A stretch of DNA of 64,000 nt from Phanerochaete sordida (GCA_019973155.2 BPQB01000030.1:347198-411197); one strand, 5' to 3'; positions 11,201-24,181 are shown, counted from the first letter of the stretch. Program-made: numbers and translations. The notes: a model not told the origin generated them from the letters alone.

Positions 11201-12896
11201 TTCTCAAGATGCTTGGCCTCCGGGACTGTGCCGACGGTATGGTTGGCGGCGAGCTGCTGAAAGGCATCTCAGGTGGAGAGAAACGCAGACTGTCCCTTGC
11301 ATGCCAGATGGTTTGTACCTTTGTGTACAAAAGCGTCGGGAACCGTGCTCATCGGGCTTGCACAGATCAATGACCCAGCTGTGCTGATCGTGGATGAACC
11401 TGTGGGTCACCCCTGCTGTTTGATAACTCGGTCCCCCTAACCACGACAATCAAATAGACCAGTGGATTGGATGCGAATACAGCCAGGAATGTTATGGAGG
11501 CCCTTCAAGATATTGCACGCAGCGGGTAAGCGGAATACGTCTCAAATTGCGATCACTCTGATAGAAATGTCTGCAGACGTACCGTCATAGCATCACTGCA
11601 CCAGCCACGAAGTGACATCTACAACATGGCAGACAACTTCATGATTCTGGCTAAGGTGATCATCGGATGCCATACGTGCTCCTACAAGTCTGACATGACT
11701 TCTACTTTAGCAAGGAAATGTCGTCTATCAGGGACCTCGCGAGCAGCTACTACCCCACTTCGCTCTCGCAGGCTACGTCTGCCCTCCTCTGTACAACCCG
11801 TCGGACTACTGCATGGACCTCATATCGGTTGACGTTCGCGGAAGGAAGAGGCAAGAGCAAACTACGGCTCGTGTCAAGTCCCTGATCGAGTTCTGGAAGA
11901 CACGACAGGACAAGATGCTCGATTACACTAACGCACAATCTGCCGCTACGAAGGAAGTGAACAAGAACACGCTGCTTGAACTCGAGGACCGTCCGGAACG
12001 CACGCCCATCTGGATCGCACTCCCGGTCGTCCTGGACCGCACTCTTCGCAATACTTGGAGACAGCCCGACATATTTTGGACACGCTGGACGCAGGCCCCC
12101 ATCTTAGCGATCTGCTTCTTCATCTTCTTCCTCCGCCTCACGAACGGCCCGGCAGGCGCTCAGGACCGCATCGGTCTCGTCGCTGAGTGCACGTCGTCCG
12201 TGGCCTTCGTCGGCTTCCTCAACCTGGCCGCCATCTACCCGATGGAGAAGACCATCTTCTTCCACGACTACAAGTCGGCGGGCGGGCGGTACTCCAGCGC
12301 AACCTTCATCACCGCGTTCAGCATCTTCGCCATCGTCCCCGAGTTCATCTCCGCGCTCATCTTCTCCGTCATCATGAACGTCGCGACGGGCATGCGCACG
12401 GGCGCGCGCATCTACTTCGAGTTCGCGCTCGCCGTGTGGGTGCAGCTCAGCTTTGGCGAGAGCGTCGGCATTGCGTTCGCGTCGTTCTTCGACACGATGG
12501 GCCTGTCGGTGTCGCTCGTGTCCATCTTCCTCTCCGTCGCCGCGCAGGCGAGCAGCGTCTTCTCCGCGTCGACGGCGCAGTTCCTGCAGGACATCGCGTG
12601 GGTCTTTCCGATGAAGTACGGCGCACGCATCCAGATGATCAACGAGATGAAGGGCAAGCTCTTCGACTGCCCGCCCGATACCATCGCGAATGGCGAGTGC
12701 ACGGCTGCGACGGGGCAGCAGGTGCTCGACCTGTTCGGTTTCCATGATACCCCTTGGCATCTTCTTCTCATCGCTCTCGCTGTCACCTTCGCATATCGCG
12801 TCGCGGCCTGGGGTATACTTGCTGCTCGGTAAGTGTGTATTCATGTCTTCATAACTGTTGCTGACGCTCTACGCTCGCAGAATGCGCTACGTTTGA
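8232..12896 (+). CDS. Full-size ABCG-type ABC transporter (about 1395 aa)
   Basis: Ten exons: 8232-8973, 9027-9269, 9322-10259, 10313-11036, 11087-11310, 11366-11401, 11458-11525, 11577-11655, 11711-12828 and 12881-12896. They total 4188 nt in frame. The order is NBD1-TMD1-NBD2-TMD2. NBD1 has Walker A GGSGSGKTT near residue 176, signature ISGGEKRRLS near 298, and Walker B LILDE near 318. NBD2 has GPSGSGKST near 829, ISGGEKRRLS near 943 and LIVDEP near 964. Both Walker A Lys residues are present, unlike fungal PDR pumps, whose first Walker A has Cys. This is therefore the white-type full-length ABCG group rather than PDR. Each TMD has about six hydrophobic segments. The first 170 residues are low-complexity and cytoplasmic. 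The last exon adds only RMRYV. It likely exports a lipid, sterol or small hydrophobic compound across the plasma membrane. The substrate cannot be read from sequence. Confidence 0.93.
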
Positions 12897-13963
12897 TGTG
12901 TACTTGGTCACCTTTCTTGGTAATATTATGTTAATTCCAACTTAGTTTGAACGTATTTCTTTGAGTCTAAAGCTGGCTGAGAATCTGTGACGTCAGCTAA
13001 TAATACAGGACTGTACACGGACGACTCGAAATCTCTTGGGTGGCAGCTTCGATGATTGCTCCGTGGGTGGTCTCCGAACAGGAGAATGTCCAGGCGTTCG
13101 CATCGCATTCAGCCGGGCTTCGACCTCCCACCTTCAAGACGAGTCTTAGCCGTGCGCCACAAATACATTAAATACCATACATTGCCCGCAGCTAAAGACC
13201 TTCTGTACGACTATAGTCAACGCTAGCCATGCGCCCCGCCTCTGAACCGCATGCACACATCCCAGAACGGCCAGTCGCTCGTCCACGCGGTCTATCAGGA
13301 GTGCAAGTAGCCACTGGACCTAGACCATCCGTGAAAGAATCATCGACTGCAACCGCGCTGCTTGCCAAACGCCTTCGTCGCGAGACACGTGCGGACGATG
13401 CTCCAGCCGCACCGTCGCCTCCGCGAGAGCAAGACACTGCCGCACCGCACACTGCTGCACGCAATGGCACCGCCCGTGCAGCCCCGCCTCCCCGCCCGAC
13501 GAGCCAAGTGCTGGGCGCACGCCTGGAGCGTGCGGTGCACGGCGGACCTCCCTGCGCTTGCGATGGGAACCTCGGGCCGACGGCAGGCTTCTCGGAGAGG
13601 TCTCTCTGTGTTGCTCGTGGTCGCGCGAGCGCGGGGAAACCGGGACGCGTGGCCGCTGTACTCGCGCGGGGCATGGACGCCGTATGAGATTTCGACTGAC
13701 GGCCCCAGGTGTGCCTGGCCAGGGCGTCGTGGCGTCCGCGGCGCATCAGCGCGGACTTGCATGCCCGCGGCGCAGCGGCCGGAGGGTCCGCGAGTGTGTG
13801 CCGAGGTGGCGTCGCCCTGTTGCTACGAGGCCGGCCCACGCACGCAGCCCTCAAAGTGTGGGAGTACAACGAGTATATCCATATGCTATCATTACATCCG
13901 GCGAGCTTACACTTTGCGAAGAGAGACCAAAGAAGAAATGCGTGAATGCCCACAGACCACACC
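12897..13963. other. Intergenic between two convergent transporter genes
   Basis: The ABC (+) and OPT (-) genes converge here. An open plus frame at 13229-13687 begins with ATG and is Ala/Arg/Pro-rich. In DNA this GC-rich such frames arise by chance, and no splice sites, domains or conserved copy support it. Confidence 0.4.
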
Positions 13964-16900
13964 TCAGCTCGTGAGCCGCTTGCAATAATCCGGATTCCCC
14001 GTCGGGTTCTACCAACACACCCATCAGCCACGCCCCACAAAAAAAAGGAAGAAAGGAAGGACGCACGAGGGCCCAGGTCGGGAAGGGCGTCGTCTTGCCG
14101 CTGCCGCCGGCGACGGCGAAGGTGAAGACGAAGATCATGATCTGCGTGCCGCCGTCGAGCGCGGCGCTGAGCAGGAAGTTGTACTTGCGGAACCACGTCG
14201 CGCGGTAGCGCCGCAGGTAGTACTGCGAGAACACCGCGAGCGCGAACGACGTGAACACGCTCGAGTTGATGCCCACGCTCAGGAAGCCGAGCTCCGCTGT
14301 CACACACACGACAGGTCAGCGTCAGTGCAAGGTGGGGGAGGGGGGGGGCGCACCGACGAGGATGGGCGTGAAGACGTGGTTGAAGCCCATGTGCGGCCAG
14401 CGGCGGTGCGCGAGCCAGAGCGGGATGGGGAAGCCGAGGCCGGCGATGAGCATGTACGGCACGAAGCCGTAGCGCGTGCCGGTCGCGTAGAGCGGCTTGC
14501 CGAGCGCGCCCCACGCGATCGCGTCGCTGTTGTAGCTCTGCACCTGCTGCCCGCTCCAGATGTTGCTGCCCTGCACGTCGAGCAGGATCGCGCGGTGGCT
14601 GGACACGATCGTGCGCATGATCGCGAAGTTGAGCAGCGCGCCGATGACGGTGCCGATCGTCTGGATCGCGAACGTCACGCGCGGCGGGATCTTCGTGTAC
14701 TGCCCCAGCTTGAGGTCGCGCAGCAGGTTCAGCGACTGGCTCAGCGTGTTGTAGCCGTACAGCGTGAAGTACCTGCGCCCCACCAACACCATCAGCACCG
14801 CGCACACGACGCTACTCGGCGGACACGCACATGTTCGCGACGGGCTTGCCCGGGATGATCGCGCCGCCGACGATCTGCACGAGGTTCTCGATGCTCGGCG
14901 CGTAGCCGGTCGTGCAGTTGAGCGTGCCGACGACGGGGATGAAGAGCGTGCAGAAGATGAGCGCGACGAAGAGGCCCCACCACGGCAGCTGGCTGTGCGC
15001 CGTGTAGCACGTCGCGAGCGCCATCGCGACCGTCGCGACGAAGATGCCCGCGTACCAGTACCACTGGCGTCTCGTGAGTGCATATATGCGTGGGATAACG
15101 GGGGGACGTACGGGGACTTCTTTGTAGATCTTCATCTTCCGGTAGTGCGGGTCGTCCGTCTCCTTCGTCTACCACAAAACATCAGCCCAATTTTCACAAA
15201 GGCGCCGCGCGGGCACGTACCCACGAGTCGCGCACGATCTTGTACACGGTCTCGCCGTGCCAGAGCAGGAAGTGCGTGAGGGCGGCGCCGATGTACATCG
15301 TGCGGGAGATCTTGTAGAGGAGCTGCGAGGCGGCGTACCAGGGGAGGCCCTGCGCGGCGAGCTTGTCGTAGTTGAGCGTGTAGTCCGCGTTGAGGATGCT
15401 GAGCTGGTCGTACTCCGTGCCGTTCTCGTAGAAGAGCAGCTGCGTGAGGAACGGGAAGTTCTGCGCGTGCCACACGTTCCGCGCGTAGCACACGCAGAAG
15501 GACACGATGCACACCGCGCAGCCCGCGTACAGCGACAGCTGCGTCGACAGCGGCGTGAAGAGCGAGCCGATCGAGCTCCCGCCCGAGCCGACGTACGCCC
15601 AGTCGAAGCAGAGCGAGAAGAGGCCCAGGCCCTCGTTGCCCGCGGCCCCGCCGAAGATGCGCGTGAACCACGCGCTCTTCTGGTTCGCGAGGCAGAAGAT
15701 CGACACGCCCGTGAGCGTCCTGGCACACCGTCAGCACCTACACCTCCACAGACAGAAAGGGACACGCACGGCGCGATGTACTCCGGGATCCACTCCCAGA
15801 CGAAGATGCCGACACACCTACACACACAAGAGCATCAGCAGCGGGCCGGGCGAGGAGGGGGAGGGAAGACGCACACGATCCAGAAGAAGCGCATGCGGCG
15901 CCGCTGGAGGAGCGCGCTCTTCCCGCGGTGGAGCGTGTCGAAGAGCTGCGCGGTCGGCACGAGCTGCGGGTACACCGCGAACGTCGGGTACACGAGGAAC
16001 ACGCGCATGATCCCCGCGAGCCCGTACCCGATGAGCTGCGACCCGATCAACCTGCACGCGCCGTGCGTTAGCATGCGTGCAACAGGGAGGGGACGGAAGG
16101 AGGGGGGGAGGGGCGGGACGCACGTGAAGATGCCGACGGCGACGTTCGGGCGGACGTGGTAGTACAGGTCCTGCGCGGCGAAGATGCTGATCGCGAGCGC
16201 GCTGTCGGACGCGGTGCTCGCCATGATCGTGATCGCGACGTGCTCCTTGATGTCTGCGCGGCGCCGCGGTCAGCACCCGCACGGCACGCACGTAAGGCGC
16301 AGGATGGGGAGGAGGACGCACTGAAGGGCCCGGGGTTGAGCCAGCGCCAGAAGGCGTTGTCGCGCGTGCGGATGCGCGCGGTCGCGCCGGGGCCGGGGAG
16401 GACCTCCTCCATGAACTTGCCGATGATGTACGCGAAGATCTGCGCGGCGTCAGCGTGCGCACGGCACCCCCCGATGGACACGCACCTGCAGGAAGAGCTG
16501 GCTGACGGTGATCGTCTGCGGGCGGAAGTACTGCGGGGGCGCTCAGTAGCGGTGGTGTGTGGGGGCGCGGGGGACGCACGAAGATCTGGCTGAGCACGGC
16601 GCCGAAGCAGGAGAGGCCGAGCGCGAGGAACCACATGCGGAAGGTGAAGATGGGCAGCGCGGGGTCGTCTTCGAGCGAGATCAGGCGGACGGCATAGTCG
16701 AGGCTGCTCTCTGTGCGCGCGTCAGCGGCAGCGCTCACGACGGCTAGGTGCGCGCTCACCGATAGGCCGTTCCTTGCCATCGGCGCCGAGGTCGATGGCG
16801 CGGACGTCGTCGTAGGCCTCGCCGACCTTGTCCGAGAGCGCGGCGGCGCGGAGGTCGACGAGCGGGGCGTGGCCGGGGGCGAGCTCGAGGTTGTCGTCGA

Positions 16901-16985
16901 CGGAGAGCTTCTCGTCGATGACGGAGTCTTCCGAGGGTGCCTTCTTCTCGTGGTCGAGCACGGGCACCGTCGCGATGGCGGCCAT
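13964..16985 (-). CDS. OPT-family oligopeptide transporter (785 aa)
   Basis: Thirteen exons: 16985-16760, 16710-16580, 16530-16486, 16439-16322, 16253-16124, 16051-15875, 15817-15770, 15719-15221, 15168-15112, 15063-14831, 14772-14354, 14296-14067 and 14008-13964. They total 2358 nt. Family landmarks in order are SLEDDPALP and TFRMWFLALGL near the N-terminus, YFRPQTITVSQL, FWIVCVGIFVWEWIPEYIAP, then DDPHYRKMKIYKEVP, CTTGYAPSIENL, and the C-terminal GNPDYC. About 14 to 16 hydrophobic segments are spread along the protein. It is a proton-coupled plasma-membrane importer of small peptides or related compounds by family. The ATG chosen gives the usual acidic cytoplasmic N-tail. An upstream GTG-initiated extension was ignored. 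Exon 6 could end 2 nt earlier, but then the frame breaks. Confidence 0.92.
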
Positions 16986-19761
16986 GGCTGGGGCTGCAGC
17001 AGCGAAGCGAGATGGAGTGGGCAGGCCGGCCTCAGCGGCGCATGACAGAGACACGGCCCTTATGTATGGGCGGGACGTCACTGGGCCAGAAGAAGCGGCA
17101 CGGTCAGGCACCCTGGGCCAGGTTCTCCACATGGGACGTCGGCAGAGTGATAAGGAAGCAGGAAGACGAACAGGCCATCACTGCCGCGGTCTCCGCCCGT
17201 GCGCGGCGTGCAGCTGACGCCATCCGGTGCGTGCATTGCCAGTGTGGGCCCGCCGGGGAAGCAGCCCTGGCACTGGCGAGGCCGCAGTGGCTCCGGGAGC
17301 AGGCCAGCGGCCGTCCTGGAATAGCCTGCAGCGTGGGTAGCCCCGCCCAGCACGGCGGGCCGCCGAGGCTTCTGGCCCAGAGCACTGGAGGACGTTATCG
17401 CCGGCGTGCCTCGCGCGATGCGGGTATGGTGCGATGCAGACGGAGCGGGCTGCCGCTCGGTGTGTGTTGGCGGCGACTGGGCTTGGCGATGGCAGATGGG
17501 ACTTACTCACTTGCGATGTCGTCCCCACGGCCGCATGGCGCACCTGTCCAACCTTCCCATAGTTGATCCTTGTGGCGTCGATCCTCTGATGGGATCGTGT
17601 GCCCGTCCCGCCACAACGGGCAACTGCTGTCGTTCGCCCTGCCTCGGCCCCGCGCCGAGTGTCGCCGCCCGGGCTGCGTTCCGCCTACCAGCGCCGCATT
17701 CACTCTCCGTTTGCGTGCCACGCCGCACGCCTGCGCCACCGGCCGCGTGCGCGCGCGCGGCGAGCATATGGCGGCGCGCATGAGCTACGATCACTCGCGG
17801 ATGGCGCAAGCTGCAGCGATGCGCGGGTCACGGAGGTGCCACACTGTCGACTTGCTCGCGCCGCACTCGCCCGCTGGCGCCGCCCTCTGATCCAGGCACC
17901 GCGGTGCGCGAAGCACATGGCGGATCAGCCCGGCGCCGACAGTTTAAGGTCTTGCGACAGCTTCCCATGCTGCGTCGTGCCTGCCCGAAGCACGATGTTG
18001 TCTGGACCGCCTGCCCAGCGAGGATCTCGTCGCTGTCGGCATGGCGAGCACCAAAGGCGCCGGCGAGCGCCGAGGTCCTCGAGAACGAGGCACGAGCGAA
18101 TGGAGTCCGTGGCATTTGCAGGCCCGTGCGCGGCAGTGCGCCTGCATATCGCGTCTGCGCGCCGCGCATGACCAGGCTTGGCGCGCCCTCGGCGCGGGCA
18201 GCCCCCACATGCTGCACGCGCCTGCCTAGCTTGAAACTCGGAGGCCTAAAGCAGCGGGTCATCAATAGGCGCAGCTCAACTGGTAATGGGCATGGCGCCG
18301 CCGCGCCGCGAGCTTGCGTGTGCGCCTCAGGTGCGATAGCCTTCGTGGCATCTGCGCGCGATCTGGAGACATGGCGGCGTGCCTTATCTGCGGGGCCCGG
18401 GCACATGTCGGGCGTGATTTCTGGCAGGCTGAGCATGTTCGATCTGCCTGTCTCGTTTCTCTATCAAGTGCTTATCACGGAGGTGGACGGCAAACGCTAG
18501 GCTTGACGAAGGTGAGCAGCGACATGACGGGAGAGAGCTGCACGCACCGTATAGCAGCGCCTGGCCGACGTCGGCCCGTGAGGCGCCACCGCGCAGCGCG
18601 GGAGGACGTCCAGCCGTTTTGGATTCTGGAATGATAAGAACCTCCGTGTGGTAAACAAAGAGAAACTTATCTTCCGCATCCATATGTCTTGCGCAGTTTT
18701 TCGACGCGTGGCAGGTTCTGGCTGATAGCTCCTCGGGCCGGGCCAGCAGAGTTCTGGCAGCAGATAAGTCGTGTCAGACAGAGTCGAGATGACAGCAAAG
18801 CGTCGGTGCCAGTGTCCTGTAGAGCAGATGTGACGACATGGCAGTTTAAGACAGTCCGCGGCGGCGCTGCAGCCCCGCGCGCCACCATCGGCTCTTGCCG
18901 GGTTCCGCTTGCCGTGCGCTGAGTGGCGAGCGGACTGTCTGCGCACTGAGGCCTTTTGGCTATTTTTCGGGGGCTGTCAGTTAGGCTTTTAGACGTGCTG
19001 GCGTGATAGTATTAGAAGTGCTCTGCGAGAGGTGACGGTGGGAGCATGGACGAACCTCGCTTTATTTGGCCGGTAAGCAGCGATTTCAAAGCAGGTGATG
19101 CGCCATCACTCGACCCGCCATCAGTTGCGCACCCGCCCTAGTGGTCCGAGGAGTGCCACATGCAGTCTGCGATCTACCACCCGCGGCGTCACAGGCCCAC
19201 AGCCCGCAGCCATGTCCGACTGCTGTCGCGGTGCGGACTGGTGCGGATGGGCCTGGCGGGCCTTGTATTCTGGGCGGGCCCATGAGGGAGACAGAGGCCA
19301 GACTTCTAAAATGCAAGTGGTCAATAGTGTCGCGTCGATTTTAGTAGGGTTTGGACCCAAGCGCTGCGAAAAGGGCGGAGCTACAGCACGGCGGCGCATC
19401 ATGCGTCGCGCTGTGCACCGTGCACAGCGCTGCAGCAAAGGGTGAGACGAAAGGGGTAGCGCAGGGCATGTCATTGGTCCATCTAGTACATTACGGAGAC
19501 TGTACACGTACATCCAAAGCAAGAGAGCGGCGCCGACGGCGCGTGTCCCGCGCGCACATCCAAGACTGCGTCCGAGACGTGCACGCGCCGCGGGACAAGA
19601 CACGTCAAATATTGTTACAGAGGGTTCCCAGGGTGAGATGAAAGCAGCCGGTGACATGCGAGATGGGGGAGATGCGAGCAGGACATAGTTGGAAGCAGAA
19701 GCAGGGGCAAAGTCATGAGGTGCGTGAAGCGTCAGAAGCGTGGCACGCGGCGCGGCGGCGC
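16986..19761. other. GC-rich gene desert, 2.8 kb
   Basis: Many overlapping open frames exist on both strands, none with a domain, a signal peptide or an orderly intron pattern. They are what high GC content produces by chance. The first part is the OPT 5' region. From about 18500 to 19650 the composition becomes more AT-rich. I find no RNA gene or copy of elements A or B here. Confidence 0.4.
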
Positions 19762-22215
19762 CTAGAGCGCCTGGCCGACGTCCGCGTGCGCCGTGGGCGT
19801 CGAGGGCGTCGTGTCAGTATTTTCGGTATTTTCAGCATTTTCAGAATTTTCTGGTCCTTCAGAGTCTTCGTGGTGTTCGTGGGCAGGCGCGAGGCGGGGT
19901 GTCGCGGGCGGAGAGGCGGTAGCAGGTGTCGCAACAGAAGATGTCGCGGGGCTGTCGGGAGCCGGCGCGGTCTGCAGGCGCGCCATCGACGTCTTCGACG
20001 ACGCGCTCGCGAACGGCGTCGCCGGCTGAGATGCGGACGCGAGCGACTCGTCCGCAGTCCGGAAGGACGTCGTCGAGCTCTGGCGCGACGGCGCGCGAAT
20101 CGGCGCAGGCTTCGTCTTCGGCGCCGCCGCGGTCGCAGGTGCCGATGCCGAGGCGCTGCTGCCGAGCCCGGGCGGCGGCGAGAGCGGTGCGGACACGGTG
20201 GATTCGGAGCTGTCTTTGGGGTGGCCATTGTGGACAGCACCGGGCGCCGCGGGCGCTGGCGCCGGGACGGGTGCGGGCGCCTCCGCGGCATTGACCTGTG
20301 CGCGCGCGAGGGGGCTGCCCGTGGGATGCGCCGGGGGCTCCGCATCGTGCGCAGGCGTGTCGTCGCCCGCATGCACGCTCGCCGCGGGCGTGTCAACCTC
20401 GGCAATGTCGGCGCCGTCGGGCGCGGGCGAGCGCGACGGGCCGGCGACGTCCTCGAAGTCGGGCGGGGGGTGCAGCGGGAGGTCCATGCGGGAGTTGCTC
20501 GCGTGGTACGCGAGCGCGTCGTGGCCGTAGGGCACGCCGAAGCGCGCGAAGGAGTCGCGCGACGCGATGAGCTTGAGCTGCTCGGGCGTCGGGCCCGAGC
20601 GCGGGTACGTGAACTCGGTGCGCACCGTCGTGTGCGTGAGCGGCGCCGAGATCGAGTTGACCGAGATCATCGACGGCGACGTCAGGTGCGGCGAGTCGAG
20701 CAGCCGCGAGCGCGAGCGCGACATCATGCTGAAGCCCGAGCCCGACACCGACGGCCGGTGCACGCCAGCGCGCGACTGGGCGCGGCTGCGCGGGCGGGGG
20801 ATGGTCGGTGTCGAGATGTTGGAGCTGCCCGAGTGGTCGCGGCGGTGCATGGTGGGCTGCTCGCCGTCGGGAAGCGTGTTCGCAGGTGCAGCGGTGGCTC
20901 TGCTCGGGTGGCGGCTGTGGAAGAGGCTGAAGAATCCAGACCGTCGCCTGTGGCTGTCCGGCTCTGGAGGTGGCGTCGGCACATGCCTCGGAATTTCGGG
21001 CGAGACAGACGGGCTCATGTCTTCAAGCGCCACCACCTCGAAGTACGGAGGCGCATCGCCGCGCGGATCGGGCGTCTGCGGGTTGAGGCGGCTCGACGCG
21101 TTCTCCTCCGTGGTGGGCAGCGTGTCGATGCTCGGGCGCGAGCCCTCCAGACGCGGGGTCATCCCTTCGATCAGGCGCGCGCGCGAGTTGTCGAGGTCCG
21201 CACCCATGTCCGCGCGCAACTCGCCCTCGCCCTCGCCGTCGGAGAGCAGCGGCATATCGTGCGGGCTCTCGGGGATGTCCGCGTACTCGCGGCTCTGCAC
21301 GCGCGACATGACAGACGGGTCGGGGCTCTCGGCGGACTCGGCGACGGACGGCATCACGACGTGCGCCGTCGTCGGCGGCTCCTCGAGCAGGTCTTCGGGC
21401 CCGCGGAAGATGACGACCTCGCGCTCGCCCGGCTCCTTCATGTACACGGGCAGCGAGTGCGTCGAGATCTGGCTCGCGCGCCGGTTCGCGCGGCGGCTGC
21501 GGCGCGTGCGCACGGGCGCCGCGCCGTCCGTGGTGACGTCGGTGTCGGAGCCCACGAGCTGCTGCGCGGTGAGCTCGCGGGGGCCGTCTTCTGCCGCCGT
21601 GCTCGGCCCGAACGAGTTTGCGGCGTGGCTCGTCCACCGCGCCATGTTCATGTGCCATCCGCGGCGCATGCAGAACATCATGAGCACGAGGCCGATGACC
21701 ACGACGACGATGACGACAGGGACCTGCAGAGATGAGAAGCCTCCTGGGCGGGAGCAGCGCTGCGACGTACGATAATCTTGACCGCATCGCCGCCGCCGCG
21801 TTTCTGCAACGGTGCGGCCTGCACTAGCGCGGGGAGGTTGAGGAGCACGAAAGCGGCGCTTGCGAGTGGAGGCAATGATGGCAGGCGGATCTGCGCTGGA
21901 CTTCGCTGCTGCGTGCTGGCACGTATTGAGGCATCGTCTGGCGAGTGCAAGACGGACGGTTTACGTCTTCGTCGTGGACATGCGTCGACGGGAGAACCTA
22001 CGTGCGAAGTGATCTTCACTTCGTCGTCAGGCGGGAAATGGCACAGTCCGCCAGCGATGTTGGGCACTCACCGACAACGGTGCTTCACACGCCTCGCTCC
22101 AGCTGAAATTTCGCTCGTCCTCCGACCCGTCAGGAGTCCAACATCGAGTACCCGCTGTGTCCCTTGTTCGAAATGGCGGGTGGCTGCCTGGTGGTGCTCG
22201 GCGGGAGAATGGCAT
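19762..22215 (-). CDS. Single-pass membrane protein with long disordered tail (hypothetical)
   Basis: The large last exon (21723-19762) encodes 653 residues rich in Ser, Pro, Ala and Glu. It is joined in phase 0 to exon 21890-21771. That junction creates one clear membrane segment, IIVPVVIVVVVIGLVLMMFC, followed by basic residues (MRRGW), so the long tail should be cytosolic. The tail contains RRSRRANRR and SFARFGVPYGHDALAYH. A second hydrophobic stretch (ASAAFVLLNLPALVQA) precedes it and could be a signal peptide, followed by a KR dibasic. A 5' exon 22215-22072 with ATG and a GTGAGT donor joins in phase 0, but the exact start is uncertain. No enzymatic domain is seen. This looks like one of the poorly characterised fungal single-TM proteins with Ser-rich tails. 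The antisense frame at 19651-21735 is a GC artefact. Confidence 0.7.
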
Positions 22216-22794
22216 GTGTATGATGAGGCCGTCGCTCCAGCGTTCGTTATATGAGATAAAGGAGAAGAGAGACTGTGCAGGGATATGTTACACTTGGGAC
22301 GAGATGGAGGTCGAACGAGACTTGTCACAGCAGCGCCTTGTGCGGATACAATTTGCTGAGCTCATCCCCCGCCCGTAAGCAGGGGTTCCGCATCCAGGCG
22401 CTGGAACGGACATCTTGAAGATTTCGCTCATCTCACATGCTCACGCTCCATGAGATAACAACACACTGTGTGCCTGACTGGCATTCGAAGTGGTATATTT
22501 GTAGCAGCAAATCCAAGGCCCTCACGAAAGGGAAAGCGTTCGTAGAATTGTAGTAAACAGGACTCCTGAGGTGCTGTGCCTCGTTATCACGACGCGCCTG
22601 GGCGGACCCGAGCGGGCGGCCAAGCTGGGGCGGGCACTCGCACGCCCCAGGCTGTGCCCAGCGTGGTCGTGCAAGCACCACACCGGTGGGAACCGGCCGA
22701 GGCGAGCGTATGGAGACGAACTGCCAGGCCTCGGCTGGCGCGGCGATCCGGGCGCCTTCCCACAATGCCCACCCTTGCGAGCACGCGAGCATTT
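22216..22794. other. Intergenic, no gene seen
   Basis: Lies between the 5' end of the membrane-protein gene and the 3' end of the first acyltransferase gene. Nothing recognisable. Confidence 0.4.
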
Positions 22795-24181
22795 TCAAGA
22801 AGGCAGCGCGATGGCGCATTGGGCCGTAACCCACTGGGCGACGTCGAGTCCAGTCGCGCGGGCGAGCGCGGCGAGGACCGGGCGCACGACGTGCGGCTGG
22901 AACGGGAGCCGGTCGCGTGCCAGGCCCGCCGCCACCGCCCAGTCGACGAACCACGGGACGGAGTACGTGAGCCACGACACGGTCCACAGGTACCCCACAG
23001 TGCGCTCCCAGCGCGTGTCGCGCAGCCCCCGCTCCCGGGCACGTGCGATGACGGCGTCCTCGAGCATGATCGCGGCCGCCTGCGCGGGGAAGAACCAGAA
23101 TGAAGAGCCCGTCCACTTCGGGTGCACCATCGCGTCGCCGGGGACGTGCGCGAGCCCGGACAGCGTGAAGCCGACGAAGAGTTGGACGTGCGACGAGAGC
23201 CAGGATCCGGGCGCGCATCGTAGGGTGCGGGCGGCGAATTTACCTCCCGCGGAGACGAACTGGGTGCAGGTCAGCGCAAATCCCTCAGGCGGTGCAAATG
23301 GGTGCTCACACGGCGCATCATCTGCTGCCAGACTCGACTGCACAAGGTACAATCAGAATGATAAGTGCGGAGAATATGGAGAGGGCTCACCCCCAGAAGC
23401 GCCGCAGTGTGTAAGCATCCTTCCACCTGCCAACGAGCGTGGGCCAGGCTTTGGGCTCGGTGAAACCAAGGGCTACTGCCGCCACAGCTGTCGCATCGTA
23501 CGGCACGGTGAGCACGCAATACGATCTTGTCGCGTATGCCAGCACATTGAAGAACTGCAGCAGGAGACCCTGGTCCCGCACCGAGAGCGCTCTGGCCTCC
23601 GGAAGGGAGAATAGCGGGTTGAGGTCGATGTAAGTCTGAGAGACGTCGGCAAGCAAAATAAATCTGAGCATGCGTAGACTGCGCTTCAAGGCGAAGCGCC
23701 AGCGGCTCTCGGTCGGCAGCAGGGGAACATGCGGTATCTAGGCACGGCCGCTGTCAACATGACACAAGGCGAGCGTGGCAGCTGTCGAGCTCACCTGGTA
23801 GTTCCACCCTATTCCCCTAGTGTTGTTCATGATACACTGGAGGTTGTAGAATTTCTCCCAGAACGGCATGTCTGTGAGAGGCTTGACTTGTCTCTCGTGA
23901 CGACATTCCACCAAGGGATCCGACGCCAGCAGGACCAGGGCCGTGAGAGACACTGTCGCGAACGCGTTTCCCGTCAAGTAGTTATTGAAGCTGCCTTGCC
24001 CAGCGTCGAATCGAACCGAGCAGAGCAGCGTCGCAGCGATGCCGACCGACGCCGCAAGTCGGATAGGCCGGGGTGGTCTGAGTGCAACGATAACGCACAG
24101 GATCCATTGAGGCAGCACGAAATTGGTGAAGAGGGGAAGTGGGGCACGACGCTCAGCATCGTAGGCGAGTAGTTCGCGCAT
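22795..24181 (-). CDS. Wax-synthase-like MBOAT acyltransferase, copy 1 (408 aa)
   Basis: Four exons: 24181-23795, 23737-23391, 23337-23310 and 23259-22795, 1227 nt. Landmarks are NFVLPQWILCVIVAL near the N-terminus, RGIGWNYQ at the end of exon 1, SQTYIDLNPLFSLPE, WKDAYTLRRFWGRVW, then HVQLFVGFTLSGLAHVPGD with the MBOAT His, and FFPAQAAAIMLEDAV. About eight hydrophobic segments suggest an ER membrane enzyme that transfers an acyl or acetyl group to an alcohol. In fungi such proteins often decorate terpenoids. The residue after FWGRVW is Gln, where copy 2 has His. A TATA box (TTTATATAG, about 24238-24247) lies about 60 nt upstream. It is a tandem duplicate of the gene at 24636-25974: exons 2 and 3 have identical lengths (347 and 28 nt). 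Confidence 0.85.

Noticed and set aside
13192..14805. 537-codon minus open frame
   Set aside because: Wrong frame across OPT exons. The OPT model uses other frames with exact splice borders and ends at GNPDYC.
19651..21735. 694-codon plus-strand open frame
   Set aside because: It is antisense to the large exon at 21723-19762 and consists of Arg/Ala/Gly-rich shadow sequence. The minus-strand frame gains a clear membrane segment on splicing.
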